Source: Isoetes taiwanensis (Eukaryota > Streptophyta > Lycopodiopsida > Isoetales > Isoetaceae). Taken from it: a stretch of 64,000 nt of DNA. Below the pieces are notes generated by a model, which worked only from the letters and a program-made list of their open reading frames with translations, did no database searches and was not told the origin of the DNA. Location: contig JAJEKV010000241.1 of the NCBI GenBank assembly GCA_021234155.1, forward strand, positions 62,001 through 126,000, in the 5' to 3' direction. The first letter of the stretch is position 1, and each line of letters begins with the position of its first letter. The position numbers and the translations under genes were made by a program. Of this stretch, positions 11,701 through 23,084 are shown piece after piece.

Positions 11701-13186
11701 GGCCGAGATGTTACGACTTATTGTTGATCTTGTTGAAGCAAGCTGTTTTGCAGACAATCCTGAATGGAGGTATAAATAATGAGAGATTCATTCTTTCCCT
11801 TTTCCTTTTTAAATGTAGATGCATGCTTGTTAGACATTAATTGATTCCATTTTATTTTCAAATGGCTATTAATAAGCATATAGATATATGAAAATAGATA
11901 TAGAATCTTGATGCGTATTATTATTTTTCCAACCCTATGCCTTCTGACAGTGTTGATGATCAAGTTGCAAAAGATATCCAACTTCTAGATTCAATAGCTG
12001 AGAAACAAGCCCAGATCTTTTCTGAAGAGTGTAAGTTGTTTCCAGCAGATGTTCAGATACAGTCAAACTTCTCAGTGTAAGAGCTAGTTTTTATGTTCCA
12101 CGGATGTTTGGCATAATTAATGTAATTAATTTTGTTTAAGGAATTCACAGCCCCTTCTGTACAGGCCTAATGTGTCCGACTTGGAGAACAAATTAGCCGA
12201 CTACATGAAGCACCATGCCGAGCTTCAAAATGTTGTTAATGCTCTAGCATTGAAGGTTAGTATGGCTGTGTTGTTAATGGTTGAGATGTTAAAGGGTATT
12301 GCGCAGACATAGTTGAGATGTTAAAGATTACTGCGCAGACATAGTTTTTGCAAGATAGACAACAATGAACTCTAAAGCTCAAGAATACACTTTCGTTCTG
12401 GCTGCTTGTTAATGGTTGAGATTTTCCTTCGTGTTTTTTACAAGATAAACAAAAATGCGCTTCAAATCTTTTTGGAATGTAAATTCCATACTACTGGAAT
12501 TGTAAATGATCATTGATGCCAAGCGGTCTTCATACATGTGCCTTAAGTAACTTTCTGACTTTCTGTCTGAAGCTGACCATGAAGCTTGTGTCATTGCAGC
12601 AAAGTTACAATCCAAATGAAGACCATACAGAATCAGAGATTGAGTTAAGAATGCACCTAGAATCATTCTTAGAAACAGCAAAAGCATTCAATCTTATATA
12701 TACAAAGGTACTTAAAGCTGCACTATGTGGTAGCTGCAAAGATATCATTCTTGGACATACATGACCCAGTGCCTTCTTTCAGGAAATACGTCCATGGACA
12801 CACACAATGGAAGTTCCACAACTGCATGGCTTGGGTGCTGCAGCTAATCGTTTATTGGAATCATATAAACTGCTTTTAAAGGTATGCAAATAAGGAAGTA
12901 GTTGGATATCTGATATGATGATCTGAGAATCTACTAGTACTATTGACTAGCAACTTCTTTCCAGCTCTTGTGTAGTCTTCGCAGTATAAGGGAGTCTCAT
13001 GCTGCCATTGCTGCAGTCTCAGAAATCTCGGCTGAAGATGATGCTATATCCTCAAATTCTGAAGGGTCTTTGCTTGAAAAGCTAGTATCTGAATGTGAGG
13101 AAGCATTAGTTGAGTTGAATCATGGCTTAAGCATCTTGTCAGCTTCTTGCATGAGAGAAACAGACCAGCAAGGAAGTGCACAGTAG
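8791..13186 (+). CDS. AUG7: AUGMIN subunit 7 (HAUS7-like), nine coding exons, intact
   Basis: Subunit of the augmin complex, which recruits gamma-tubulin to existing microtubules in the spindle and phragmoplast. The coding exons are 8791-8909, 8967-9055, 9871-9932, 11678-11769, 11951-12076, 12165-12255, 12600-12707, 12783-12881 and 12965-13186. All introns are GT-AG and all phases join, giving 1008 nt and 335 residues, close to the roughly 330 of the Arabidopsis protein as I remember it. Recognisable blocks are [20 protein letters not shown] (exons 1-2), [11 protein letters not shown] (3), [17 protein letters not shown] (4), [15 protein letters not shown] (5), [17 protein letters not shown] (7) and [20 protein letters not shown] (8). 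The start ATG opens the conserved N-terminus ([16 protein letters not shown]). Intron 3 (9933-11677) is the longest and holds no recognised gene. Intron 2 contains a decayed duplicate of the exon 3 region. Start and splice sites were read by eye. Confidence 0.93.
9611..9712 (+). pseudogene. Decayed duplicate of the AUG7 exon 3 acceptor region
   Basis: This segment inside AUG7 intron 2 resembles 9800-9895, which contains the exon 3 acceptor and the start of exon 3. Shared pieces include TTTGGGACATGTATAAAA versus TTTGGCACATGCATACAAAA, GTTCAAGCGG, AAAGCATT and GGGCTGAAAT versus TGGCTGAAAT. In this copy the reading frame meets a stop at once (GAAATTTAA). It looks like a small tandem duplication of which only the downstream copy stayed functional. 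Confidence 0.6.
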
Positions 13187-14390
13187 CTCAGTATGCCATG
13201 GACGTCTTTGCTTGCTGCAGCTCGTAAAGACAGATTTGCCAAATTGGCGCCTAATCATTGTGCTTTCAGAATATCCTTACATTTGGAAGTACTGTTCCTA
13301 CAGACATGATCTTATTGTAGATTCTCATAAAAACTTTGGTAGCAAGGATTCGTAACATTCAGGTTCTAACATCCAAGTTCCAGTAATCATTCTAGCCTGC
13401 TTATGGAAGCTTAAATTCTTGTTTACGGAGTTTTCTTATGGCAGCCAAAGGGAACAAGTTTTCTTCAAATATACTCAGGTTCGAGTAAAATTTGCAACAT
13501 AATTCTTAGGAAGTCCCAACATTATAACAGGAACAATAACATTATGTTATAGTGTAATGCCTTTCTAAACAAGGGCATTTTAGGTAATATGGTAGGTAAT
13601 ATATCTTGTATGGCTCATCAAATGCAAAAGTTGTCTTCACATGATAAGATCTTCACAACTTTATGCTCTTTATTTTTTGGAACATGTATTTAAAACGATT
13701 CTATGTCGCTGGATGGACCTCCCTCTCATCTATAAGTTTTGTGAAGGCCACTTTCTAATTTGATCAGTCTAGAAGAAGTTATCATCATTTTACCTGAACA
13801 CCTTATTTTTAGAGTTTTGCATAGGGATATGCTTGAGATTATTGGAAATTTTCCTTTTAAACAAAAAGAGGACCCAAATCAAATGTACAATTATGATATA
13901 CCTGAGATTATTGAGTTCTTATGACGGGTGTATAACATGTAGATAGTTTGATCTTGATTTCAAGAACTTTAAACACATGGAGGACAATCAGGATATGATT
14001 GATGCTCTTGTCGATATTATTTGTTGATATCATTAGTGTACCACGTAGACAGTTTGATCTTGATTTGGGGAATTTAAACACATAGAGGAGTCGAATTAAA
14101 TGTACAATTATGATATGTTTTAGATAATTGGAGCAAAAAACCAACGGATAAAAATATGAAGAAAACGATAATTAGAGCAAAAAACCAACGGATAAAAATA
14201 TGAAGAAAATGATAGAAGATTGCTTTACCGATCCTTCTGGAATAAAATGGATTGTTGAACTTGAAAAAGTGCTTTTGCTTTGTGCATGTAAAAAGTGGTA
14301 ATTGATTTATGAGGTTTGCCTCAAGAAAAATTACGTTGTGGGTCTACTTTTTCGTTAAATTTATGATTAGGCCGAACCATTGTTTGTTGA
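13187..14390. other. AUG7 3' flank; gene-free apart from a 44-bp tandem repeat
   Basis: This holds the probable AUG7 3' UTR and then AT-rich sequence without recognisable genes. A clear tandem duplication of about 44 bp lies at 14123-14212 (two copies containing GAGCAAAAAACCAACGGAT). A weaker pair at about 13934-13978 and 14045-14090 shares AGTTTGATCTTGATTT. The ORFs present carry no family signal. Confidence 0.5.
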
Positions 14391-15108
14391 ATGTTTGACT
14401 TAATGTGATGCAGATGATAAAAGCTAGCAATTGATATTCAATAATTAGGTCTAATCCCAAAAAGAAAAGTCATGCTATCATTTCATCTTAAACAATTGGA
14501 TTAAATCCGTTTCATAAGTTAAGAGTTCAATTTACTAGAGATATAACTCGCCTTATTTTAAAGGTCCTCAATGAATCGTGACTTGATCAAATAGTCCAAT
14601 CAACCTTTGACCACTAGGATTTTAATTCATGAGTTGCACACAAAATACTGAATATACTATCCATGCTTAACATGCATTGATCGTTGCTTGTGCATCCAAT
14701 CCTCATCCACCTAGTAGGAGGTCAAGCTTGGGAACATGTACAAGCAAAATCCGTGGATCTTTATTATGCAAATGGATTATGTAGAAGCATGCTATAGTAC
14801 CCTTAAAATGATATGATTACTTTAATACTCAATAATTGACTTGCAACTTGTCGCATGGTGAGTCGTTGTACTTTATTTTCAAACATAATAGATCTTCCAT
14901 TTGATCGATTCTAGTCATTCCCACTATAAATTGTGCATCTAGTCACATTCGTTTAGAACAATAATTACTGTCACATTAAAGCCTATCACTGAACCATTGT
15001 GACAACATGTTGGAAGTTCTTTGATTATTGAAAATTAAATAGCTAGTGCCTAGACTATTGTTGCAATTTCGAGTGTGATCTGTGGCATTGATTGAACAAA
15101 TTCTAACA

Positions 15109-15121
15109 GCGGTATCAGAGC
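15109..15121 (+). promoter_or_regulatory. tRNA-iMet primer-binding site of the copia remnant
   Basis: The sequence GCGGTATCAGAGC matches the standard plant copia primer-binding site TGGTATCAGAGC except for C in place of the first T. It lies directly after TTCTAACA, which fits an LTR ending in CA. Confidence 0.75.
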
Positions 15122-15164
15122 TATCCTAGCAATCTCACTATGTCTAGTAGTTGGAACTTCTCTG

Positions 15165-15647
15165 TTGAGTGGAATCAAAGTCTATCAGGGGGATTTTAAG
15201 TTTGGAAGGAGCAAAATCAAAGATGAGAACAAAAATTTATGGGAGATTTTAAGTGAAGGTAATACTGATGCTTATGTTTCTGCTAGTAAAGTACCAGGTA
15301 CCAGAGGGAACAATGCTAGTGTAGGCACAAATATAGCAAAAGAAGTTGATAGTATTGCAACTAGCAGCACGAGTGTGATGTTACAGACAAGTGAAGATGT
15401 TACTAAGGTCAAAGAAGCATATGCAATCTACACAAGTAAGCTTGGCCGGCCTATTTTGCTTAAGATTAGAGGTAAGGGTCCTCATGAAATATGGAAGTAC
15501 TTGCTAAAAAATTGTGAAGATAAGAATTCTTCTCAAATTAATGTCCTATATAAGGAGATGAGGAAAGTGAGAGTTAGAGAGCAAGATGACTTGACTGAAT
15601 TCTTTGCTAAATTTAGCAACCTTGTAGCAGACAACATCATCCAATAG
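15165..15647 (+). pseudogene. Copia gag-like fragment
   Basis: The 160-codon open stretch resembles plant copia Gag (UBN2 type): FKFGRSKIKDENKNLWEIL near the start, then EIWKYLLKNCEDK and VREQDDLTEFFAKFSNLV, which fits the usual block LxxxKMxEGxSMxEHxxxFxxLVxxL. There is no ATG at the 5' edge of this frame. The only near ATG, at about 15140, runs in another frame that stops within 20 codons, so the gag start is frameshifted. No zinc knuckle follows. Confidence 0.65.
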
Positions 15648-16389
15648 CCGCCACAACGCATTAGTATAGGAATTTGAAGGATGATATAATATAAATATTA
15701 GTGGAATCCATGGGGAGCCAACAACTAATATAGAAATAATTATTGCAACGAGCCAACATGACAAAGGAAGCACATATAACAACTGTCAAGGTCTGAGAAG
15801 CAAGTTGAATGTATCAAGTGTACAGATGAGTCAACACTAGATCTAATGTGTCTTAGAGTCATCAAAGTGCTATGCTAGAGTTGCATCTATCCAATGCATA
15901 TTCATATTAGACATCTAGTTGTCGAATTACTGCATTGGATCGATCTCTAGATAAGGTTGATGCATCTAACGAGGCAAGAGCAGATCCGACACAAAAGAAC
16001 ACCTTTTAACACCCAATCAAGACTTTTATGGTACGAACTACAATTCTGATAGGGTTTCAAGATCGATGTACCTTAGAGAGGAGTAAAAAGCAATTATTTT
16101 CTGTTGGTATATGCATGCAAGTTTGAATATTAGATATATAATTGATTTCAAAGTTAAAAGCTAAATGCATATTATCAAAGATTTAGTAGTAAATTGTGGT
16201 AATATCCAGCTAGAGTTCTAATTATTAATATTTTGAATTTTTGATATCTGGGTCATTGATTTGGCAATGGATATTTGCAGCTCTCCATTTGTTCTAGTCT
16301 TAAATCATTCCTCCGATCATTGCTTACTACCGTGGATCATTTGTTGCTGTCAATACTCTATTATCTATAAAGGAATATATGGGGCGAGG

Positions 16390-18800
16390 GGTTTCTGCCC
16401 GAGAATTTTCTACGGCGGTGCACGAGTGCTGGAGGCACGATAGCATTTTGGAAGGGGGGGTAGGTGAATGCCGGGCAGTTTTGAAGAGTGTGGCATTCAA
16501 TCCTCAATGGCATCTTGTTGGCAACTGACAAAATCATGTCCTCCCCTATCTCTCAAGCCTATCTGCATGTCTCAATTCGAAGGTGATCTGCACCTGTGTA
16601 AACTGAGGCTATCAATCTGCATTTTTTCAGTGGAAAACATGAACAGAGATAGCATGGTGGGCCCCATATGAGCATGGGATTGATCTGGTGTTGGTAACGT
16701 GCCGTCTTAACATGCTTTAGGGCATCAACATCTCAAAGCTTGCTGATGAAGCAAACATCAAGGTACTGTCACAAGTGATGTTGATCCTCTTCATTTTCTA
16801 CTGAAAAGCACGCCTTGAGGCACTGTGGACCCAAGTAAGACTGGGGAGACGACCATTATCCATACCAACTACCTTCTGAAAGTAGATAATGTGGCGGTCG
16901 ATTTCGGCTCTCTGTAACGGCAAAGAGCCTGTCTCTTACAGAAGAAACTGATATGGAATTGTAGATTTAACCCCAAGTGCTCGAGCCAAAAGGTTTTTTG
17001 TACCTACTTCAGATCATTCCAACCTGAGCATGTCTCGTACAGCCTCTATGTCGCGTTTTGCAAGTCTATAAGGGCCCCCAATTGTCTCAATCTTTCCCAT
17101 AACTTATCTCGAGGCACAATGCTTCTGCAAAGTCAATGAAGCAATAGTAAAGGTCCTGGCGATGATACGTGCTATCCTCCACCAAGGTTCAGAGTGTCAA
17201 AACATGGTTAATGGTGCAGTGTCTGGGTCTAAAGCCTGCCTATAAGAAGGCTTGTACTACTGTCTCCTCTGCCCACATCATCAATTGTTGTTCGAGAATG
17301 CCGACCGCCAATTTTGCAAAGACGGAACTGACCATGATCGTTTGGTAATGGGTTGGGCTATGTGGGTCGCTTGCCTTATACATAAGAACTACCTTGCTAG
17401 TGGTCCAATGATGGGGGAATTGCTCCTGCAATGTCTTGCCGTTTGAACAGCTCTAGTGGTCCAAGTCTACTGCTTTCTATTGGCAAGATGTTATAGGGCA
17501 TGAGTGACATCTGCTACTGTGATTTCTAGCAGTGGACCAACCATCTGTGGGAGTACTTTCGCTTGAACTGTCGGCCACGCTTCCAATCCCTATTCGCCCT
17601 CCAATAGGTTGGTCCAGTATCGAAAGTTATGAGAAAGAGTATACGATAGCATTTTCAATTCGTGAATCTATCATGATTGCCGTGCCTCGCATGCCGGAGC
17701 CCTCACCGCCTCATGTTTTTCTTGAAAGCCCCAAGAGGATTATAGAGTTGTTGCAAGTATTGTACCCCCTGGTCATAACTAATGTTTCCTGTAGGCCATA
17801 GAGGTTTGTATAAGACTTTTCTCAGAATGTCATGAGATGCCGGTCCAGAAGGTAGAACATTTCCCTTTGGTGCTCTGCAATGTATCTGGCCTTCCTTCCC
17901 TTCACAAAGAGACGATACTCTCGGATTGCAAGTGGGGCAAGGCAGAGTCAGCGATCTGTCGAAGCCAGTGCTTGAGCTCCCTACACTTATCATTAAACCA
18001 CTGGTTACGGAAAAAGGTTGTAGCCTTCGAGGTTTTTCGTGGGCGGCTTCTGCCAAAGCATCTCTGGGCCATAGTTATAAGCACTTTGGCCAGTCTATTG
18101 CTGCAGCAGGTTTGTTGTGAGCATCTGGGCATAAGTCTGTGCCTGGTCATAATCTAGCCACATCTCAGGGAGGCGAGAGGCTAAAGCACATGGGTCTGTA
18201 CAGACTGCCAGTCGACCTGGAGGAATAGCGGTTGATGATTGGACACCTCTTCGTTTCTGCTTTTCATGCCAATTCGGACTGAAATGCAAGATGCATACGA
18301 ATACCTTCACCTTCAGACATTTATTCCCCCTATTCCCAGTATGCCATCCAAGATAGCCTGCAAAAAGCTGAGGATTACATGCATGATCAAATGATAGAAT
18401 AAGACTGATAAGATATCAAAATAGAACGCCTTGCTTTGAAAATCCAACTGCAACCTATAGAGATTAGCAATGATAAAATAAACTGTAGAAACAATGTGCA
18501 ACTGACAAAACTTTAACTATTTCAAAGAGGAGATGAATCGGAATATGGCTATCTACTTATTCTGCCCGCTGCACATCTAGAGCAACTGAATACCATGGCG
18601 CATGACCTTATGTGTTCTGTCATGTAATGCACATGGCCAGGGAGTTTCTGCAGGATGAAGCTGTAGCACATCCTCTGCCAAGGGGTCAAACTTTGTGAGT
18701 TGTTCTATCCCTATGTGTGCATTGAAGTCTCCAAGTAATATGACTTGGCCCAACTGTTTATGTTGTTCATAGATCGACATATATACGCGTCATGCATATC
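16390..18800 (-). mobile_element. LINE (non-LTR) retrotransposon remnant, endonuclease to RT
   Basis: Read on the minus strand from high to low coordinate, the order is that of a LINE ORF2. An endonuclease block (VILLGDFNAHIG) lies at 18577-18780. A linker between endonuclease and RT (WFNDKCRELKHWLRQ) lies near 18000-18050. The start of RT (WTTSKVVLMYKASDP, MVSSVFAKLAVGILEQQL) lies at 17240-17431, and decayed RT and C-terminal sequence continue to about 16450. Many stops and frameshifts are present. Its 3' part (16500-16760) is related to 20440-20640 and 30050-30270, so at least three copies of one LINE family lie here in the same orientation. Confidence 0.82.
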
Positions 18801-18837
18801 CACATTCGTATTGTAGCGAGAGAAAGCTTCAAAGAGT

Positions 18838-19260
18838 TAGAGAATGCTATGCAAATTTATCAGAGGAAGGTACGATGTAGAAGAAGAGAACATTATGCCG
18901 ATTTGTCTATCAATGATAGTGAGAGCATATGACAAAGAGAAAGAGAATCTTATACACGCTTACATGAGGAAGACAAAGAGATCATTCGACAGAGAGCATC
19001 AGAACGATATGAAAACTTGCCTAATGAGGACAGAGATAGTATAAGATGAAGAAAACTATAACGCTTCGCAAATTTGATTGCAGAGAATAGAGCGAGAATC
19101 CAAGAAAAGAAAGAGAAGTAGAATGCTATGCAAATTTATCTGAGGATGATAGAGGTAGCATACTGCAAAGACAGGCATAATGCTATACAGGGCTTCCTGA
19201 ATGAGATAGATAGAGAATGCAACAAAGGACTAGAGAACACTCACGACGAAGACCTGTAGT
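18838..19260 (+). repeat. Array of 57-bp repeats, degenerate coding repeats of 19 residues
   Basis: Tyr (or Phe) codons of a repeated peptide fall at 18894, 18951, 19008 and 19065, exactly 57 bp apart, and again at 19127 and 19184 after a 5-bp slip; an earlier unit is at 18848. The units read, with stops and shifts, as HYADLSINDSESI, SYTRLHEEDKEIIRQR, RYENLPNEDRDSIR, RFANLIAENRARIQEKK, CYANLSEDDRGSILQR. The general form is Y/F-x-x-L-x-x-E-D-R-x-x-I-x-x-R. Similar charged short repeats occur in some transposon-encoded and DNA-binding proteins, but I cannot assign a family. At least two in-frame stops and two frameshifts show the array is dead. Confidence 0.75.
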
Positions 19261-20015
19261 AGATAAAGATCCAACATTCGCACATGCAAATCATTAATAC
19301 GTCACCCAGCCAAACACACATGCATGAAGTGAATAATATATCGAAAATAATGCTATTCGTATCAGGACATTGGCAACGACAAACACAACAAATGAAGTTA
19401 GCCATATGTCGAAGCTGTATAATGTGTCATGAAATAAACTATGTATAATTTCAAATCCTGTTGCTCAATGTTGAGCATGATGGATTTTGTTGCAATAGAG
19501 GGAGACGGCTATTACCACCTTCACCCCCCTTGCCTATGCCACTACATAACCTTGCAACATGCAAGGACTTGCTAAGCTATCGAGAAAAGCAAACAAACTA
19601 TTTTGCTTTGGTGTGCTTGGAGTAAGTTGTGGATTTGTAAATTTGGATTTCCCTTCATCAGTGACTATTATTGGACGTACCATTTTTTACGCCCCACTGC
19701 TGAATGAGGACATCTGATGCATTGGTATATCTATGACGAATCAAAACGATAACAAGGCACGTAACCAAAGCGTACCATTTTAGTCGGTACCAATTGTTGA
19801 CTCAATCTTGGACCAAATAAATCACAACCCTTGAATTATGGAAAGCATGGGTTTGTCATCGGCATAAATAACCATCGCAGGAGTGGTTGCAAGCAAGGAG
19901 GCATCGTAGATGTTAACAAACATAGCCGTGATTGCACCATGAACCCCAGGATATTGGGTAGGAAACCGGGGGGAGGCAAGCTTCATGACTATCCTCGACC
20001 CTATGTATGAACCAT
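19261..20015. other. Gene-free stretch
   Basis: No gene, RNA or complete element is recognised between the 57-bp repeat array and the LINE tail. The sequence is AT-rich with short ORFs only. Confidence 0.4.
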
Positions 20016-20019
20016 TGCA

Positions 20020-20041
20020 ATAGAATAGAATAGAATAGAGT
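20020..20041 (-). repeat. (TAGAA)n tract, probable LINE 3' tail
   Basis: Four to five AATAG/TAGAA units mark the low-coordinate edge of the minus-strand LINE piece at 20.04-20.64 kb. Simple-repeat 3' tails are typical of several LINE families, so this probably marks the 3' terminus of that insertion. Confidence 0.6.
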
Positions 20042-20640
20042 TTTTATTGTCCACGGAGACCAATCGGCCTATGGGAACCAAAAAGGAGGCGCAACAAACG
20101 TATTATTATCCGGGTTAAAAAAAAAAAACCCATGTCTCGAAGGGTTTTCGGGGAAAAACCATGACAAGAATAAGAGTGCTGTCAAACTGTATAGACATCT
20201 ATCATGAGGGAAAAAAATATGTATACATATATCAGGCGAGTGCCCAAGGACCGAAAGCATCTGAAGGTATGATCCAAGCATCTGCATTGAGATCGTGCTC
20301 AACATCTCATGCAGGGGCTGGCCAGGCTGGACTAGCTCAGCATAGCATGTCCGAATTTCATCATATGTTGGACAACTTTGAAAGGTGTGGCATTTGTCTT
20401 CCACAGCTCCAACTTGACAGTGTTAACAAAGCCCCTCCTGGCGGGCTCCCCAATCCATCTTCCCATCTCAATCCGGAGATGGTGTGCGCCCTTGCAGATA
20501 GAGGCAATGGATCTGTGCCTTTTCATGGGTAAATGGGTGCACATGTAGCTTTGCGGACCCCGCTCCAGCATGGGCGTATGTGGAGTTGGTAATGTGTCAT
20601 CTTGACCTGTTCAAGAGTGCTGGCATCCCAGAGCTTGCCC
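20042..20640 (-). mobile_element. LINE 3'-end fragment
   Basis: On the minus strand this segment encodes a decayed LINE C-terminal region (CPTYDEIRTCYAEL at about 20340-20390; KVVQHMMKFGHAML near 20335-20375 in another frame). The plus-strand sequence near 20450-20640 is similar to 16540-16760 and 30070-30270, the 3' parts of the other two LINE copies. The same segment is repeated at 21428-21810 as part of a tandem duplication. Confidence 0.65.
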
Positions 20641-22550
20641 CCTCCTATTCTCCCACGACACTTTGGGTTGGAGACTTAGAAATGAAAATGGTCTCGCAAA
20701 TTACGAATGCAACATCAAACAAAACAAATAGCATAATTGATGCACATTCCAATGGCCAATATATGCTCAACACATATGGGGACTAAATTAATGACGAGCA
20801 TATACGCTAACAAGCACAAATTGACCTGCTTTTGACATGAACATGTTCATGCATATATAAGAGTGGCAAAGGCGTGTAAAACATGGACAACTTTGACATG
20901 CATGTGCTTCTAGAGATCCACAGATGCGTGTCAATGAAGTGGACTTAAAAAAAGAGGATGCGGTTGTTTAAGAGCTATCAAAACATGATATATGATAGTA
21001 ATGAGATCACGAGTTCATAGATATTTGATTGGCAAGTAGCTTAACGACTTCATAATGTGTGGGGTATGACAAAAACGAGTGAAAAGGAGTGGATTGAAGC
21101 CAGAGAAGCAACTTTTATAACAAGGACCTTCAATATAACTCAGATTGAGTGCGTGGAACGCAATGTTGATGAGGAAGGCAACTACCTTAACAACTCCAAC
21201 CACCTACATTACAGCTCTTTGAAATTGCACCAGTGTCGACATTACAATACAATATTCACAAAGACATGGATTGCATTGTACACAGCATTCATGGTGTGAG
21301 TGAATGTACTTTTAGAAATTTTAAACCAAGTGCTTCTGAATAGACTACTTAAAAATACATGGTCCAAGATACGTGGTTCATGGTCCAAGATATGTGGTTC
21401 ATGGTTCATGGCGGTCCATGATCTCTTGAAGGTATGATCCAAGCATCCGCATTGAGACCGTGCTCAACATCTCATGAAGGGGCTAGCCAGGCTGGACCAG
21501 CTCAGCATAGCATGTTCGAATTTCATCATATGTTGGACAGCTTTGAAAGGTGTGGCATTTGTCTTCCACAGCTCCAACTTGATAGTGTTAACAAAGCCTT
21601 TCCTGGCGCGGCTCCCCAATCCATCTTCTCATCTCAATCCGAAGATGGTGTGCGCCCGTGCAGATAGAGGCAATGGATTTGCGCCTTGTCATGAGTAAAT
21701 GGGTGCACATGTAGCGATGCGGGCCCCGCTCGAGCATGGGGCTTATATGGAGTTGGTAATGTGCCATCTTGACTTGTTCAAGGGTGCTGGCATTCCAGAG
21801 CTTGCACCCTCCTATTCTCCCACGACACTTTTGGTTGGAGACTTAGAAATGAAAATGGTCTTGCAAATTACGAATGCAACATCAAACAAAACAAATAGCA
21901 TAATTGATGCACATTCCAATGGCCAATATATGCTCAACATATATGGGGACTAAATTAATGACCAGCATATACGCTAACGAGCACAAATTGACCTGATTTT
22001 GACATGAACATGTTCATGCATATATAAGAGTGGCAAAGACGTGTAAAACATGGACAACTTTGACATGCATGTGCTTGTAGAGATCCATAGATGCGTGTGA
22101 ATGAAGTGGACTTAAAAAAAAGAGGATGCGGGTGTTTAAAGAGCTATCAAAAGATGATATATGATAGTAATAAGATCACGAGTTCATAGATATTTGATTG
22201 ACAAGTAGCTCAACGACTTCATAATGTGTGGGGTATGACAAAAACGAGTGAAAAGGAGTGGATTGAAGCCAGAGAGGCAACTTTTAGAACAAGGACCTTT
22301 CATACAACTCAGATTGAGTGCGTGGAACGCAATGTTGATGAGGAAGGCAACTACCTTAACAACTCCAACCACCTACATTACAGCTCTTTGAAATTGCACC
22401 ACTGTCGACATTACAATACAGTATTCACAGAGACATGGATTGCATTGTACACAGCATTCATGGTGTGAGTGAATGTATTTTTAGAAATTTCAAACCAAGT
22501 GCATCTGAATAGATTACTTAAAATACATGGTCCAAGATACGTGGTTCATG
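20263..22550 (+). repeat. Tandem direct duplication, two units of about 1.12-1.17 kb
   Basis: The sequence starting TGAAGGTATGATCCAAGCAT at 20262 recurs at 21427, and the offset stays at about 1165-1168 bp until GGTCCAAGATACGTGG (21361 and 22529). Unit 1 is about 20263-21382 and unit 2 about 21428-22550. They differ by scattered substitutions and short indels and look more than 90 percent identical by eye. Each unit contains the LINE 3'-end piece, ORFs in matching positions (20580/21699 and 21057/22226) and AT-rich sequence. The short link between the units repeats CATGGTCCAAGATA and GTGGTTCATGG. The matching ORFs look like by-products of the duplication rather than genes. Confidence 0.9.
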
Positions 22551-22639
22551 GGTAAACTATTTTAAATCAAGTTTTCCGGTATAAAGAAAGTAGTTCCAAA
22601 ATAAGAGGCCAGGGAAAAAAGGGAAATAAATAAATTAGG

Positions 22640-23084
22640 CATGTTTAAAAAAGGCCCGTGAGCTGGCAGACTGGCTGGCCGGCTGCTGAGCTGTCGGGCG
22701 GCCTTTTGCGTTTTCCTTCTTACAATAGATCTGCTCCCTTCTGCCCTGTCGCCGCCCTGTTCTTCTGTCCTCCTTCGATCAGATCGCTCTTTTTTATTCT
22801 GATCTGCTATGTTTCTGTTAAATCTTTGCCTCTTTCAATAGCATTCTTGCATGATCGCATGCATTGTTTCCTCCCTGATTTTCTTGCAGATCCGCCCATC
22901 AAGCTTGTGGCCCAATCTTCCAGTCAAAGGTTAGCGGATCATCCTCTCATGCAACATAAGTGGGCTCTTCTGTTTTGGGCCGCTTTGATTCGCTGGATCT
23001 TTTTCTTGATTCTTAAATATACTTGTGTTGTAACGGATTTGTTGATGGGTTGTTTGTAGGTAGTTGCTGTAGTTTGAAGTTGCT
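22640..23084 (+). promoter_or_regulatory. Probable FATB promoter and 5' leader with a leader intron
   Basis: Pyrimidine-rich, GC-richer sequence lies directly before the FATB start codon. A plausible leader intron ends at the acceptor TGTTTGTAG (23051-23059), 25 bp before the ATG. A possible donor is CAAAG/GTTAGC near 22929. No TATA box could be fixed with confidence. The 133-codon ORF at 22658-23059 overlaps this region and has no protein-family content. Confidence 0.4.

Larger units (their letters stand above)
14391..16250 (+). mobile_element. Ty1/copia retrotransposon remnant (LTR end, PBS, gag fragment)
   Basis: A primer-binding site complementary to initiator tRNA-Met is present: GGTATCAGAGC at 15111-15121, two bases after an LTR-like end (TTCTAACA). 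It is followed by a gag-like ORF and then by sequence with no intact pol. The left border of the LTR is not defined; sequence from about 14390 to 15108 could be LTR. No RT, integrase or second LTR is recognisable downstream, so this is a 5'-end remnant. Confidence 0.65.

Noticed and set aside
20580-21299. Paired ORFs 20580/21699 and 21057/22226 as a duplicated gene
   Set aside because: They recur only because the DNA is tandemly duplicated; the peptides show no family and no codon-level constraint that I can see.
22658-23059. 133-codon ORF before FATB
   Set aside because: It is pyrimidine-rich leader/intron sequence ending at the probable leader-intron acceptor; the translation has no conserved content.
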